Positions 26,789 through 37,621 of a DNA stretch of 64,000 nt are shown here, piece by piece (position 1 is the stretch's first letter; the number at the start of each line of letters is the position of its first letter). The stretch spans positions 1,365,599-1,429,598 of the forward strand of contig CM076668.1 in NCBI GenBank assembly GCA_038496675.1. The letters run 5' to 3'. A program made the position numbers and the translations under genes. Below the pieces are notes generated by a model. The model was not told the DNA's origin, did not search any database, and worked only from the letters and a program-made list of their open reading frames with translations. The stretch comes from Rachycentron canadum (taxonomy: Eukaryota; Chordata; Actinopteri; Carangiformes; Rachycentridae).

Positions 26789-28244
26789 GTGGACTGTAAT
26801 GGAAAACAAAGGCTCCTATAGGCAGTGACCTGCTTGCCCCAGTCTTTCCATTCATTGTAATTCCAGATGAGTGTGGCAGATTTATGCCTAATATGCCAGC
26901 GTAGGGTTCTGCTGCTGAGCTTTTTCTTTCTCTTTCAATTTGTATCAGTGTCCCAGAGGTCCCACCAGAAACTAAGTGTCCGCAACAGAATTGTTGTTTA
27001 GATTCTGCATGTCACAGATCCACAACTCTCTCTCTCTCTCTTTAACTTTTAGTTGTCAGACTCCTCCAAGTTAAGGGTGTTCTTGAATCTTTTTTTTTTA
27101 TTCCATGACCAAAAAACAGATGTATTCTGTTTCCTTAAGAGCCAAATTCATTATATGCATCAGCAGATTTATCAGGAGGAAAAAAACCAGACACCTGGAC
27201 CTCAAATGGATTGGAAGCAACTGCCTGGCCACTATAGATATTAGTCCTAACATTTAGTTTAGATGTACAATAAAGAAAACAGGTCAACACCCTGTTCACA
27301 TACCATAAGGTCAGTGTTATTATTAAATACTCAGACTGTGCCTCACACCACTATTTCATCATATCAGGTACGTTTTATCATTTTTACTAATTAGTAATGA
27401 GTTTATTGCCTAATGCGGACTACAAAGTACATGGTGAAGCTGTGCTTTAATGGCCTGCTACCAAGCAGAAGTAATCTACCAAAAGAATAAATAATAACAG
27501 CTGGGCAGCCTATAGTTATTTCCACAATGACTCTGTATCATAACACATTGCTATTACTGCTCTCATACATCTATGCAGAGGTTTGGCTCTAAACCAATTC
27601 AGCAAAATACATCAGAAATTCTTATGTTGGCTCGTCCTCATTTTCATTGTATAGCCCACATCAGATCTAAGCCAACCAAACTGGTCTAATCTCCTGGTAG
27701 ACCAGATGTCTATTACTGGGCCAGGCTAACCACTAATACATCATCGAAGATGTTAAAATGCTAATAATAGTAATGATAATCGCAATAAGCATCATCATCA
27801 TCATCAGTATGTGCCACAGCTGGCATTAGTACCCCCAACCATTTATCCTGCCAGGCACATTTGTCATAATTTTACTAATAAAGTTGTATGAAAATGTGAG
27901 TACATACTCAAACAAATATTTTTCTGTCATAAGAATTATTACACTTGATCATCCCAGATGCTGCATCACTGCACTGTCTGGTGTTTTCTGTGGTTCATGA
28001 GGTTCATGGTAATTTATCATAGGATGTAACCTCCAGCTACAATACTGCTAATCTTGGATTACTGTAAAAAAAAAAAAAAAAAAAAAGTAACTGTAATAGA
28101 TCCCATCAAGTATAGTAATTATATAAAATGTGTAGAATGTACAGCACATCATGAAATATAAGTAAACCTCAAAATACACATCTGCTGTCTAATAAACAAG
28201 ATCATGTAGCACTTTAATATCAATACTCAAATTATATTAGACTA

Positions 28245-28420
28245 TGGCTATGGCTGCAACTAATGTAAATCAATTATTAATATCAATGGAAAGAAATCAA
28301 TTAATCTGCCAATTATTTTCTAAATTAATTGCTTTAATTAGTTCAACAATTGTGAAAAATGCCCATAAATCCTTGACTTTGATTTGATCTACTATCAATT
28401 AATCAGCTCTATTATTAAAG
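28245..28420 (+). repeat. AT-rich dispersed repeat, diverged copy
   Basis: Starts 'ggctgcaactaatg', then 'aatcaattaatctgcc' and 'aattattttctaaatt'. It resembles the inverted copies at 19700-19985 and 33480-33575. A poly-A run lies upstream at about 28066-28086. Confidence 0.6.
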
Positions 28421-29629
28421 TGTTTAAAAACAGTGTTGAGAGTTGACTGCATATATCCAAGGAAAAAACATCATTGTCATAAAATCCTTTCAACCATGGA
28501 GATGATTGAACCATGGTCATTTTAGACATTTAATGCTTGGTAGGTAGAAATTTCAGAATAATCTCCATAATACATTTATTGTCATACATATTGACTAGTG
28601 TAACTTGCATTATTCTCCCACTAAGATATACAGCTATGAACCAATAAGTCTTGTTGAGCCGTCACTATCCGAGTACAATCCTGTACCACTGGCCTGTATG
28701 ACAACAGACACTTGACAAAGGCCTGACAGCTTGGCTTGACACACTTCTTCTAATCTAATCTCCAATCCTTCTCGACTGTATTCACTCAGCTAGTTAAGCC
28801 CCTTGCTAATGAGACTGTGCCCCACTGTATGGAATTAAACCAGAACGCTACTCATTGCCTAAATGATATCACACACAAGGACTACGCGGAACAGCAAACT
28901 GTAAGCATGTTTGTTGGGCGATACGTGAAACAAGGCGTGTATATGAGGGAATGTACAATTACACATGTAAAGGGTGTTCAGCTCTGACACTGGAATCAAA
29001 CCATGCAATTATGCCACCTCACTATTCCTGTCAAAAACTCACTGTAAATGCTTGATTTAGCTGGAGAATAATAGAGAGCCACGAAACTGTGACACAAGGA
29101 ATCCACCGCTGACTAGTCCCATAGAAAGCAACGCAATTAGTCAATTACACGCAAGCAACCTTTGGCCCAATTTTATGCTTTAAATTACATCTGATAGACA
29201 CAAAAACTGCACTGAAATGAAAGCATACACGAGGACCCTAGCAGAGACCCACAAACCACTAGATGTTGGTGTATCTGATTCCTACTGTCCTCGAGAAATA
29301 GTACATGTGTACAAAGACAACATGCTAGATAATCAGATCAGACCTGTGCCTGGGTTTGGCCAGTTATCTGCATAGGCTGACAGAAGGATTCAGTGAACAA
29401 AAGAAAACGGGGAACAGGCTCACTGTACAGGGAGACAGGGCAGTGTACCAGCCAGACACGGGCTTGTCTTGGCAAATATTTCACCGTTTGCTGGTTTTTG
29501 CATGTGAACCCACTGTGAAAATACCTGTGTTTTAAGGAAAGGGGGGGGGGGGTGTCAGACCAATATATTGCCCAGATTTCCATCCACCACTGCCTGTCCC
29601 CTCACTGCATTGGTAATGACACATGAAGC

Positions 29630-31230
29630 AGGACACATATCTGCTCCCGCAGGCTCGAGCGCTGACAGCACTGCGCCGACTTGAAAGTGCCAACAGTATT
29701 TTTTTGCATGGCGATAAATCGCCCATTGTTCAGCCCGCGCGGCAAGACAGTGTGATGTCTGCACGGGTCCCGGCAGTCCTGCGTCCGCGTCCAAGACGGA
29801 GAGCTCGGTCTCGGCCAGAGCACCGCGGGCAGACGGGGCTTGGGGATCGATCGCGCAAACGATGTGGATCGATGACCAATAACCACGAGGTGACGGGGGG
29901 GGGGGGTGGATTAGTTGGAGGTAAAGGCTGTCGCGTTGTAAGTCTAGGAAGCCGAGCTCGCCTCCGTCAGCTGATTCGCAGTACATAGCAGATTAAAGCG
30001 TTTAGCTGCTGGGGACTCGAACTCCAACGCGCGCTCCCACAAAGCGCAGCCTCTGTCGGCCGACAGCGCGACAGAGGCTCCGCTCCCAGGTGCCCGCAGC
30101 CAGCGGAGCCGCGACAGCGAGCCGACTACATGCGGGGACAGCGGAGGTGTCCACACGGTCAGGTGGCTTAAGAGTGAGACGGCGCAGGGGATCCGATGGA
30201 AATAAAGCGTGCTGTCTGAACCGGGGCTCGCTGTTTGCTTCCCATAACCCCCCTGCTGGCAGTCTGCCTCCCAACTTGCTCAGGTGATCAAATAACTGGT
30301 CGAACTTGTACACTCGGCGAAGACAAGCGTTTTTGGTGGAAAAACAATGATAAATGCAAGCGGTCTGCCCACTGGTCCAACGAGCCGTAACAACCAACAC
30401 AAATCCACACAATCATTTCCGTCTGGCAGTCCTACAACATCGCCTCGCTGGCCAGCCACCAACCACACAGATTTCCCCATTTGCTTTGCATGTAACAGAG
30501 TAAAGAGGAGCACAAAGTCGGCGCTTCCCTTACCGTCAGGTCGGGATTGTCGCTGTCACGATGGTTGACGGCTCGTATGACCCCGGACCGCCACGGCCAC
30601 CGACCGATGTCGCCGATTTCAGGCGGCTTGTCCCCGCTGACACAGAGGAACCGCTTCCCGACCAGCTCCGGCCGAGCCTCGACTGCCATGGCCCTTCGCT
30701 GGTCCAAAACCCCCCCCCCCCCCCTCGAAAAAACTTCCCAACAACGACGCCCTTACAGGCCTTTCATTTACGGCATCAAAACAGCTCTGCGGAATCCAAC
30801 GATAGAAAGAAAATCGAAAAGGAAAAGTTATTTCTCGCTATAAGCTGAAAAACCGACCCGGGGGATTTAAATGTGTAGCAGTCTCCACCCGCTCGAGCGT
30901 CAGTCTTTTTTCTCTCCGCTTGAAAAAACGGTGGAACACTGGACCGCATCACCGCCGCCATCCATACTTGTGTTTCTCCGCTGGATCCCATGGCATTCAC
31001 ACGGCCGTAGCACCTCTGTGTCCCTCCGCTCAATTAAACCCCCCCCCCCCCATTCCGTACTACTTTCGCCAAGCATCGAGTAAAACCGCTCGTGCTCGCA
31101 GAGCTGCCACGACGACCGACTGTAGCAAGTGTCGACAACTTCTGCTGCGACACAATTGTAATAGCACTACTACTGCTTTGATTCATTTTGGTGCTATTGT
31201 TGCTGCTGTTAAGCAACAACAACAGTCCGT
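29630..31230 (-). promoter_or_regulatory. jmjd1c: CpG-rich promoter region of jmjd1c
   Basis: Base composition changes sharply to GC-rich with many CpG dinucleotides (for example around 29750-29870, 29995-30140, 30540-30680 and 30880-31130), unlike the AT-rich flanks. The region surrounds jmjd1c coding exon 1, so it is read as a CpG-island promoter covering the 5' UTR, exon 1 and the start of intron 1. It contains four homopolymer runs: G12 at 29541-29552 just outside it, G12 at 29895-29906, C15 at 30710-30724 and C13 at 31039-31051. The transcription start was not located, and no TATA box is evident. Confidence 0.75.
30534..30689 (-). CDS. jmjd1c: JmjC domain-containing protein 1C (jmjd1c/KDM3C), coding exon 1
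   Basis: The exon encodes 52 residues from an ATG at 30689 in strong context (GCC before, G after): MAVEARPELVGKRFLCV, then a variable linker, then RSGVIRAVNHRDS and NPDLT. This matches the N-terminus of vertebrate JMJD1C, which begins MAVE/TRxELVGKRFLCV and continues GVIRAV.HRDS.NPDL. The exon ends in phase 0 at a GTAAGG donor (complement 30533-30528). The linker between the two conserved blocks looks shorter than in human. JMJD1C is a large nuclear protein of the KDM3 family with a C-terminal zinc finger and JmjC domain; it acts in H3K9-linked transcriptional regulation, though its own demethylase activity is debated. Those domains are not in this window. The gene runs leftward, head to head with reep3. 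An in-frame TTG six codons upstream is not favoured as a start. Confidence 0.92.
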
Positions 31231-31639
31231 GTAGCCTATAACAGGCCAGAAACTTTACAGCTATAAAGTGGACAACTGCCCAAAGGCATCAAATGTGTGC
31301 GTTTGCCCAATATGATTTTATTTTGGCAGAAACTCGAACCACCGACGTACAATATCATATTGTTTACATATAATAAATATATAATACTTTTTTTTTTGTT
31401 TGTTTGTTTGTTTTGTCTGTCAGCCAAAAAATGTTCAGTTAACTTTCACAGGAACTACAACACTAATAAATATTGACATTTCAGGATATTATTTCAACAA
31501 TTAATCAAATAACAAAAATGTATATTTTCTTATTTCCAGATGCTTTTTTATTTATCCCAAAGCAATTAACAAGCATGGAACAACACTAAAGCTTCAGTGC
31601 GGTAGCTGATCTTAGAATAAGTATTAAGTGCCATCAAAT

Positions 31640-32300
31640 GAGCAGCATGCAAAGAGATCAGGCAAAGTTAATTGTTAGGATGGGTTAGGTGTTAGGAGAA
31701 GAGGTGCTGTCAGAAGAGATGATATAGATAGATATACTTAAATAGAGATGGTTGCCCCTGCTCTGATAGCATTTGGTAGCTCGTTCCATTGTCAGGGAAC
31801 CACAATGCCAGATGACATTCCTTGGAGGAAGCATTGGCAGAGAAGGAGCAAAAGTCAGTCTGACTGAGTTCAAGTAAACGGGTACAGACCCAGAAGTCCC
31901 AGGCAAGCTTTGTTGAGCTGAATTTGATTTTACCAGTGGAGGTCAACCTGCAGTGACTTGTGATCCGAAACCACGCATACCACTCCATTCAGGACAATAT
32001 AGATAACCATGGTCTGTACCAAGAGTCAGGTATGGCCTAGTTTTTCACATGTTGTACAGTGCAAAGTGGCATGACTGAGAGAATGAGCCAAATGGTCAAG
32101 AAAGGATAGCTGGTCATCAAGCTTGGCACCCAGGCATACACATGGTAGGTGTGAGAAATGAAGTGATCTTCATGTTGACATCGTGAGGGAGAGACTGACT
32201 GGCTGAGATGACTGAGAGCGCAGGCTGAGAGAGGTTTAGATGTTGTTCCCTCATCCAGTTGGAAATATCTGAGAGACAAGAGGACATCTGCACAGAGATT
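31640..32300. repeat. Diverged unclassified dispersed repeat
   Basis: Phrases such as 'gttccattgtcagggaacca', 'agtcccaggcaagc', 'gtgatccgaaaccacgcat' and 'ccagttggaaatatctgaga' resemble a repeat I have met in fish genomes, but I cannot name it. Short minus-strand frames (for example 31710-31988 and 32037-32315) have no recognisable domain. It occurs once in this window, so family status rests on recall, not on internal evidence. Confidence 0.35.
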
Positions 32301-32934
32301 GGGCCTTTTTGTCATTGCTCTCTTTGCAATTCAGCCTTAAGTATTAACAGTGGCTTGTTCCACTGTGATGATCAAGATATGATTCCACAACAGAACTATG
32401 CCAGTGTGGTTTTCTGTGTGAGTTCCACTAAGTATGTTTTGATGTTTTTATAGTGCACCTGCTGAACCTTAACAGAGAGAAGAATGAAAGCATGTGACAT
32501 TTCTAGTACATTGTAGTAAATGTAGTAACCCACATTTCTCTATACTGAGTTCAGTTTTTCAAAACTCTTCACACACTTCTCTTTATCAACAGTTAATCTC
32601 ACATCCAAATGGACCAATGCACCAAAACAGAGGCTACACATTTGATGATCAAGTCTAAAAAAACGGGTAACATTTGATTCTCAACAAGAAAACACACTGA
32701 ACTAAAACAAACTGTGAAAAGGCATCATCACATTACTTTTTTGTGGATTTGATTGATTTAGTTATTGTGTTATTGACCAAGGTTCCATTACAACAAAAAG
32801 TAGAAACTTGTTTATGCATGGTTTGTAATGCCCCACAGCAAAAATGAATCAGAAATGCTGCAATATGCTTAAGTGCAGAGAGCAGTCTGGTGCAAAAAAT
32901 GAAACTAAGGTAATTCCATCAATGCAAGGCAGAA

Positions 32935-33175
32935 TACACACGACTGTGTATGTGTGTGACTGTGACATGGGGACAACGGTCTATCACAGGGCTGACATAT
33001 ATAGAGCCAAACAAAAATCAATTTAGAGTCACCAATTAACCTAATGTGCGTGTCTTTGGACTGTGGTAAGAACTTACACAGGCACAGGCACAAGCTCCAT
33101 ACAGAAAGGTTGAACCCAGAACCTTCTTGCTGTGAGGTGATTGACCACTGCAACACTGAGCCACCTTTGGTTGTT
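32935..33175 (-). mobile_element. tRNA-derived SINE, minus orientation
   Basis: Contains 'agagtcaccaattaacct', 'gtctttggactgtgg', 'gaacccagaaccttcttgct' and 'gtgaggtgattgaccactgc' in that order, the reverse of the SINE at 54210-54517. The B-box region is visible on the minus strand near 33110-33125. Confidence 0.85.
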
Positions 33176-33479
33176 TTAGGTCACTGTGCCGTTTCCTGCC
33201 AGTAATCTATGTCACCTGTGTCTCTTCAGCCAATTAGTCCTCTGTGTCTATGACTTTTTGCCTTTTGTCTGCTCCTTGCCTGTATCATATGTTATGTAGA
33301 CTGACCTCTTGCATTTGACCTTCTGCTTTGAAGACCTTTTTTTAACTGTCATTTGGTCTCCTGTGTGATCCCTGCATTTGAGTTTTTTCCTTGGTTGAAG
33401 GTTATTACAGAAAAGCAGAAAATCCTAATATTTGAGATGCTGGAACCATTAAATGTTTGGCATTTTGACTTGAAATTAT

Positions 33480-33575
33480 GAATTGATAAATTGAATCAAT
33501 TAAAATAGTTAAATTAAGTAACTAATTCATTTCTGCCAGTTGACTAATTAATCAACTAATTGTTGTATCTCCGAA
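33480..33575 (-). repeat. AT-rich dispersed repeat, fragment
   Basis: Dense in TTAATC/GATTAA-like words ending 'ttaatcaactaattgttgta'. It resembles the end of the repeat at 19700-19985. Confidence 0.45.
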
Positions 33576-36500
33576 TCAACCACACTAAACTATAAACCTT
33601 TATTTAGTACAGCAGTTCAGACCTTTGAAACTAATCTGCATTTTAACTGAAATTAAGTGTAGTGGAACTGATCAAACATGCAGACTTGACACTCATTGCG
33701 GTGGATTACACTCCAGCAACCTGCAAACAAGTCTGATATATTTTCATATCACACTTAAATGATTGGAAACCAAAACTAAGCTAAGCTAAATTGATTGATA
33801 GTCAGTCATCATTTCATTCATGATTTTACAACTTCTTTGTTTTTGCTCTATTGCATGGTTCATCCAGAATTTTAAATGCAGCTGACATGTTTGGTCTCTT
33901 TCTTTCAGATCAGATTTACTAGTTGACAGTGTTTTCCTCTGAGGCCTCCTGGGCTGGAAAGGAGTAAGACAGAGAGACTCAGTGAACGAGAGAATAAGGC
34001 AGAGGAGTTAAAGGAGAACAAGAGAGTGAAGGTGTGGGTATTCAGTGGTTGTGTGTAAGACTGCACAGTTGTGTGGTTTTGCATTTGTGTGTGTGCAGAG
34101 TGGAGAGATCTTAAGGACAGTGTAGAGGTTTATGTGTGAAGTGTGTAGAAAGCAATCGGCCTGGAGCGACCTCCAGGGTGGGACAAGGGAGGAGGAGAGA
34201 GATGGTAATGGAATGACAGAGGAAGAGGAGCAAAGAAACAGTGAAAGAAAAGGGGAAACATACTGAAGAAACAGCCACACTCAGGTCACATGAGACAAAA
34301 GAGGGAAGAGCCATGAAAAAGAGGAAGAAGAAGAAAAACATAGAGCAGAAGTTTCTCATATTGGTGGAATATGAGTATGAAACAACTGAAAGGAAAAGCA
34401 GTGATGTAGGTATGAAGAAGTGAGACTAACACATGACTTGTTTAAATATTATGTCATGTTTATTGAATAGTGTAGAAACAGTTACCATGGTTTAGTTATC
34501 ATTAATTATTACTATCACTATTTAATACTTAATTGGAGACTTCTAAGCAGCAGGACAGCTTCAGATTTGTTCTGACGTTCATAGATAAACCAACACGTCT
34601 AGAACACACTAATCACCATGCTTGTTTGTTGAGTTTATACACTGACAGAAATGTAAAAATGACTTGTAAAAATGCTTGTTTTCGGGCAAGTTACATTCTG
34701 GCAATGCTCAAGGCATCCTCCTGAAGATGCTCAGACTGAATGTTAGGAAAATTTTTAGCAGCCTAATTCAGGACAATGTAAACCCACAAAATTATATGAA
34801 TTCACCATGTTGGGTACACACTGAGGCAATGACACATGTCTGCACAAGGTGAAAACCAGACTGAATAAATTGGGCTTTGCCTGTTAACATCAGTACATGG
34901 GCTGGAGAATTAAACAAAGACTGAAAATGGTCTACTGGTCAATTTTGTCAAGTGCAAATTTTTAATACAATGAGTATCCACTATAAATATTAGAAGAAAT
35001 GGTAAAGCTCCTCCATCAATCTGATCTGAGGTGACAGTGACCAGACCTAAAGCAGAGCACAGATTGAAACAGCTGTCAAGGGCCTAGTTTCATTTTCCAT
35101 GAAGTGCTTAAACCACGCTTTAAGTAACTGGTCTCATATAAGTAGATGTGACAAAAGGTCAAAAACAGATTCCTGACATATTTTAATTGGCCTTTCCACC
35201 AATCACAAAATACCTACTATGAATGTTAGGGGACAAATTTTGAATGCATGACAGGTCTGTTATTGGAGTTATTTACTAGACAGTGTCTCATTCCGTCACA
35301 TCACAGATGTTTCATTCTGTGAGGTGCATGAGACCATCAGAGGGCTTGACAGTAATGTATAACACCTTGGGCTTGCTTAATACGAATAATCACTACAGCC
35401 TTAATTTAAAATACTGGAATAAAAAAGGGAAATACTAAACAAAACATTGCAACGCACCCACAAAGCAAAGTCCTAAATCAGAGTGCATACAAATGAACTC
35501 CAATAATATATAACTGCATTGTACTATATATCACATAGTTTTAACCATTATGTTGTCATGTCACATTGTATGTATACAATGGAAAATTGATGCATTGCGT
35601 CAATACCTCTTTTTTGCAGAAATTATGAATAATTTTTACCAGTGGCTGATTTTCATAATAACTCTGCTTTATTTCCAAATGTGCCTGTTTCTGGCTAGAA
35701 TTTGCAAATTTGCGTAAGCATTGTGAGGTTAACAGTGGGCAGCTGAATCTTGGTCTGTGGGTATTTTCTGTTCAGCTCTGATCCTGTGATGTTGTCCCAG
35801 ACAGGCTGTATGACCAGAGAGACTCCACTGGGATTCTATCTCACACTGCTGCACACCGCAACAGCCACCTTCATGAATAACAAGTAGCCATGAATTCAAT
35901 CCCCCCTCCTCCTCCGTACTCACACATACTCATGCACAAAACATACATATATATCTGTATGTGGTAACAAACCTGATCATCTACAAGTATATAAAGGCAC
36001 AGGCTTATAGCTGCACACGTGCAAGCTCACACAAATGTTTATGCTCAGATGTCATTATCTGAAACACACAATAGCCCATGCACACACAAAGAGACAGGCC
36101 TGTTAAAGCACACAGATGGGGTGTGTGTCTGCCAAGTGCTCTGTATGGAGAACTGTAATGAATATGATTACATTCTAAAGACTGGTGTGGTTTACGTAAT
36201 GAGCAAGACAAAGGCAGGCCACACTCAGGTGTGTAGTTGTCTTTTCCAAAGCCATTAACCTCGAATCAACACACAATATTAAAATAAAAGAATTTATTCC
36301 TCAGCTAGATCTTCTCTCACAGTATTTTTCTGTTACTACAGTACAGTTTTCCTATGTATGTGTGTATAAGTCTTGTCATAAAATTTTGTATCATATCAAT
36401 TTTATACAGATTTTGACCATAAATGACACAGAATATAATACAGGTAACTACAGTGCAATGAGTGTAACCAACACTCTAGGTCTGAAAGTCTAAGGTTTAG

Positions 36501-37019
36501 GACAGGTGTAACAGTGCAAGAAATGCATCAAACTGTGAGAAGTGAATATACTTTAGTATACCATCAATTGCAAAATCGAGCTTTCCAACACTGATCAGCT
36601 AAAAAAAAAAATGTATGAAGCTGTGATTTATTGTATCTTATGAAGACAGGATTTATTTGAGCTTGTATACTTCGTGATAAAAATGGAAAGGACCCATTTT
36701 CCCTGCGTGCTCTGTGTATGTCTAAAATGTTTTCTCATTCTTTGTGGCCCTAAAAAGATTGTATAATTAAATTTTTAAAAAAGTATTGTTATGCATAGCC
36801 ACAAGAAAAAAGGACCCTTTCCTTGGTCCATTGGACATAATGATATCATATTTTTAAGCAGGGGCGTTGGGGTCCATAATGATCTTAATTCCAAAAATGT
36901 TGTTGATGAATGTTTTAATCCACATACCTTTGGTCCATCGTATGGTGTTTGTTAAGATGTTCTTGAAGTAACATGGAATAAACCCACAGACTCATGCTCC
37001 CCTAACAACACCTGAAACT

Positions 37020-37589
37020 CCACCGGGCCGCCTCATTGCTCCTCTCGCCCACTGGCTAGAAATCGCCACGATTTGACAACTGACCAATCAGAGACCAGGT
37101 CGCTGACTTTGAAATTCCACCGCATATATGTTTTAAACGCAAAAGTCACATGGTCAAACGTGAAAAAAAAAAAAAAAAACACAGTCGCGTCCGTTGTAAA
37201 CAGACCGAACTGGCCAATAGGATGCTCGAGAGGTTGTTCTCTTCCTGTTGACGTCAGCAGCTATCTGAGCACCGCTCTGCTGCCAGGAACTGCATCGCGA
37301 AGCGTACAGGGAAGGAGGACAGCGGAGGAAATAAGTGACGGCTACCAAACAACAGGGATCATACTGGATACATTTGGTCACTCAGCTATGTCTCCAAAGA
37401 CAGAACAGTGAGAGCCAGTGTTTTCAGACATGAAGGTTGGGTGATAATTAGGGAGATATCAGCCTGGTGCCGGACTCGCTCGTCGAAGTTTTGGCGTAAG
37501 AAGTTCAGAGCGGCACGGCTAGCTGTTAACGTTGCCCCCGGGGCTGTCTCTCACTGCTGACATAGGCCGACTCTACAGAAACGGTCAAC
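37020..37589 (+). promoter_or_regulatory. reep3: reep3 promoter and 5' leader
   Basis: A moderately CpG-rich stretch immediately before the reep3 start codon. It has two CCAAT boxes (37084-37088 and 37214-37218) and a full palindromic CRE, TGACGTCA, at 37249-37256. A poly-A run (about 37163-37179) separates the first CCAAT box from the second. The start site is unknown. If transcription begins near the CRE, the leader contains two short upstream frames: 37388-37411 (seven codons plus stop) and 37430-37444 (four codons plus stop). Confidence 0.6.
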
Positions 37590-37621
37590 ATGGTGTCCTG
37601 GATGATTTCGAGAAGCGTCGT
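37590..37621 (+). CDS. reep3: Receptor expression-enhancing protein 3 (reep3), coding exon 1
   Basis: Encodes MVSWMISRSV plus two bases of codon 11 and ends at a GTAAGT donor (37622). The start has A at -3 and G at +4. MVSWMISR is the invariant beginning of REEP1-4 proteins, with methionine at position 5 as in REEP3/4. Joining to exon 2 gives V-V-L-L-F-G-T-L-Y-P, matching the family exactly. REEP3 is an ER membrane protein with a TB2/DP1/HVA22 hairpin region that shapes tubular ER. It binds microtubules and, with REEP4, clears ER from mitotic chromosomes. These roles are known for the family; the sequence shows only the homology. Confidence 0.93.

Larger units (their letters stand above)
1..30533 (-). 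other. jmjd1c: jmjd1c intron 1 (5' portion; gene continues past left edge)
   Basis: Everything left of jmjd1c exon 1 is read as its first intron. I looked on the minus strand for the conserved next segment (the acidic, tryptophan-rich EFDDLEW/KREW stretch known from the family) and did not see it, so exon 2 probably lies beyond base 1. The interval is dominated by (CA)n arrays and decayed mobile elements, annotated separately. Stretches where I see nothing recognisable are about 530-1950, 2920-4700, 4995-5850, 6320-8340, 8960-9430, 9900-10890, 11580-12490, 12560-13765, 14010-15875, 16520-18470, 19990-21830, 22090-22940, 23400-28240 apart from short (CA)n, and 28430-29630. An independent intronic gene or noncoding RNA cannot be excluded by eye. 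Confidence 0.7.
31231..37019. other. Intergenic region between jmjd1c and reep3
   Basis: AT-rich apart from its ends. It holds a diverged dispersed repeat (about 31640-32300), an inverted SINE (32935-33175) and an AT-rich repeat (33480-33575). I see nothing recognisable in 31250-31640, 32310-32930, 33580-36000 or 36260-37000. The open frames there are short and unlike known proteins. Distal regulatory elements could exist but leave no mark I can read. Confidence 0.6.

Noticed and set aside
27790..27810. (CAT)n run and spaced repeats considered as CRISPR-like
   Set aside because: It is a short trinucleotide microsatellite in vertebrate DNA; no repeat-spacer structure exists.
29555..29986. 143-residue minus-strand open frame in the CpG island, and 30002-30412
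   Set aside because: GC-rich DNA yields long frames by chance. No domain is recognisable and homopolymer runs interrupt it. An unannotated noncoding exon is possible but unsupported.
30690..30707. Upstream in-frame start adding six residues to jmjd1c
   Set aside because: The codon is TTG. The ATG at 30689 has a strong context and matches the family N-terminus.
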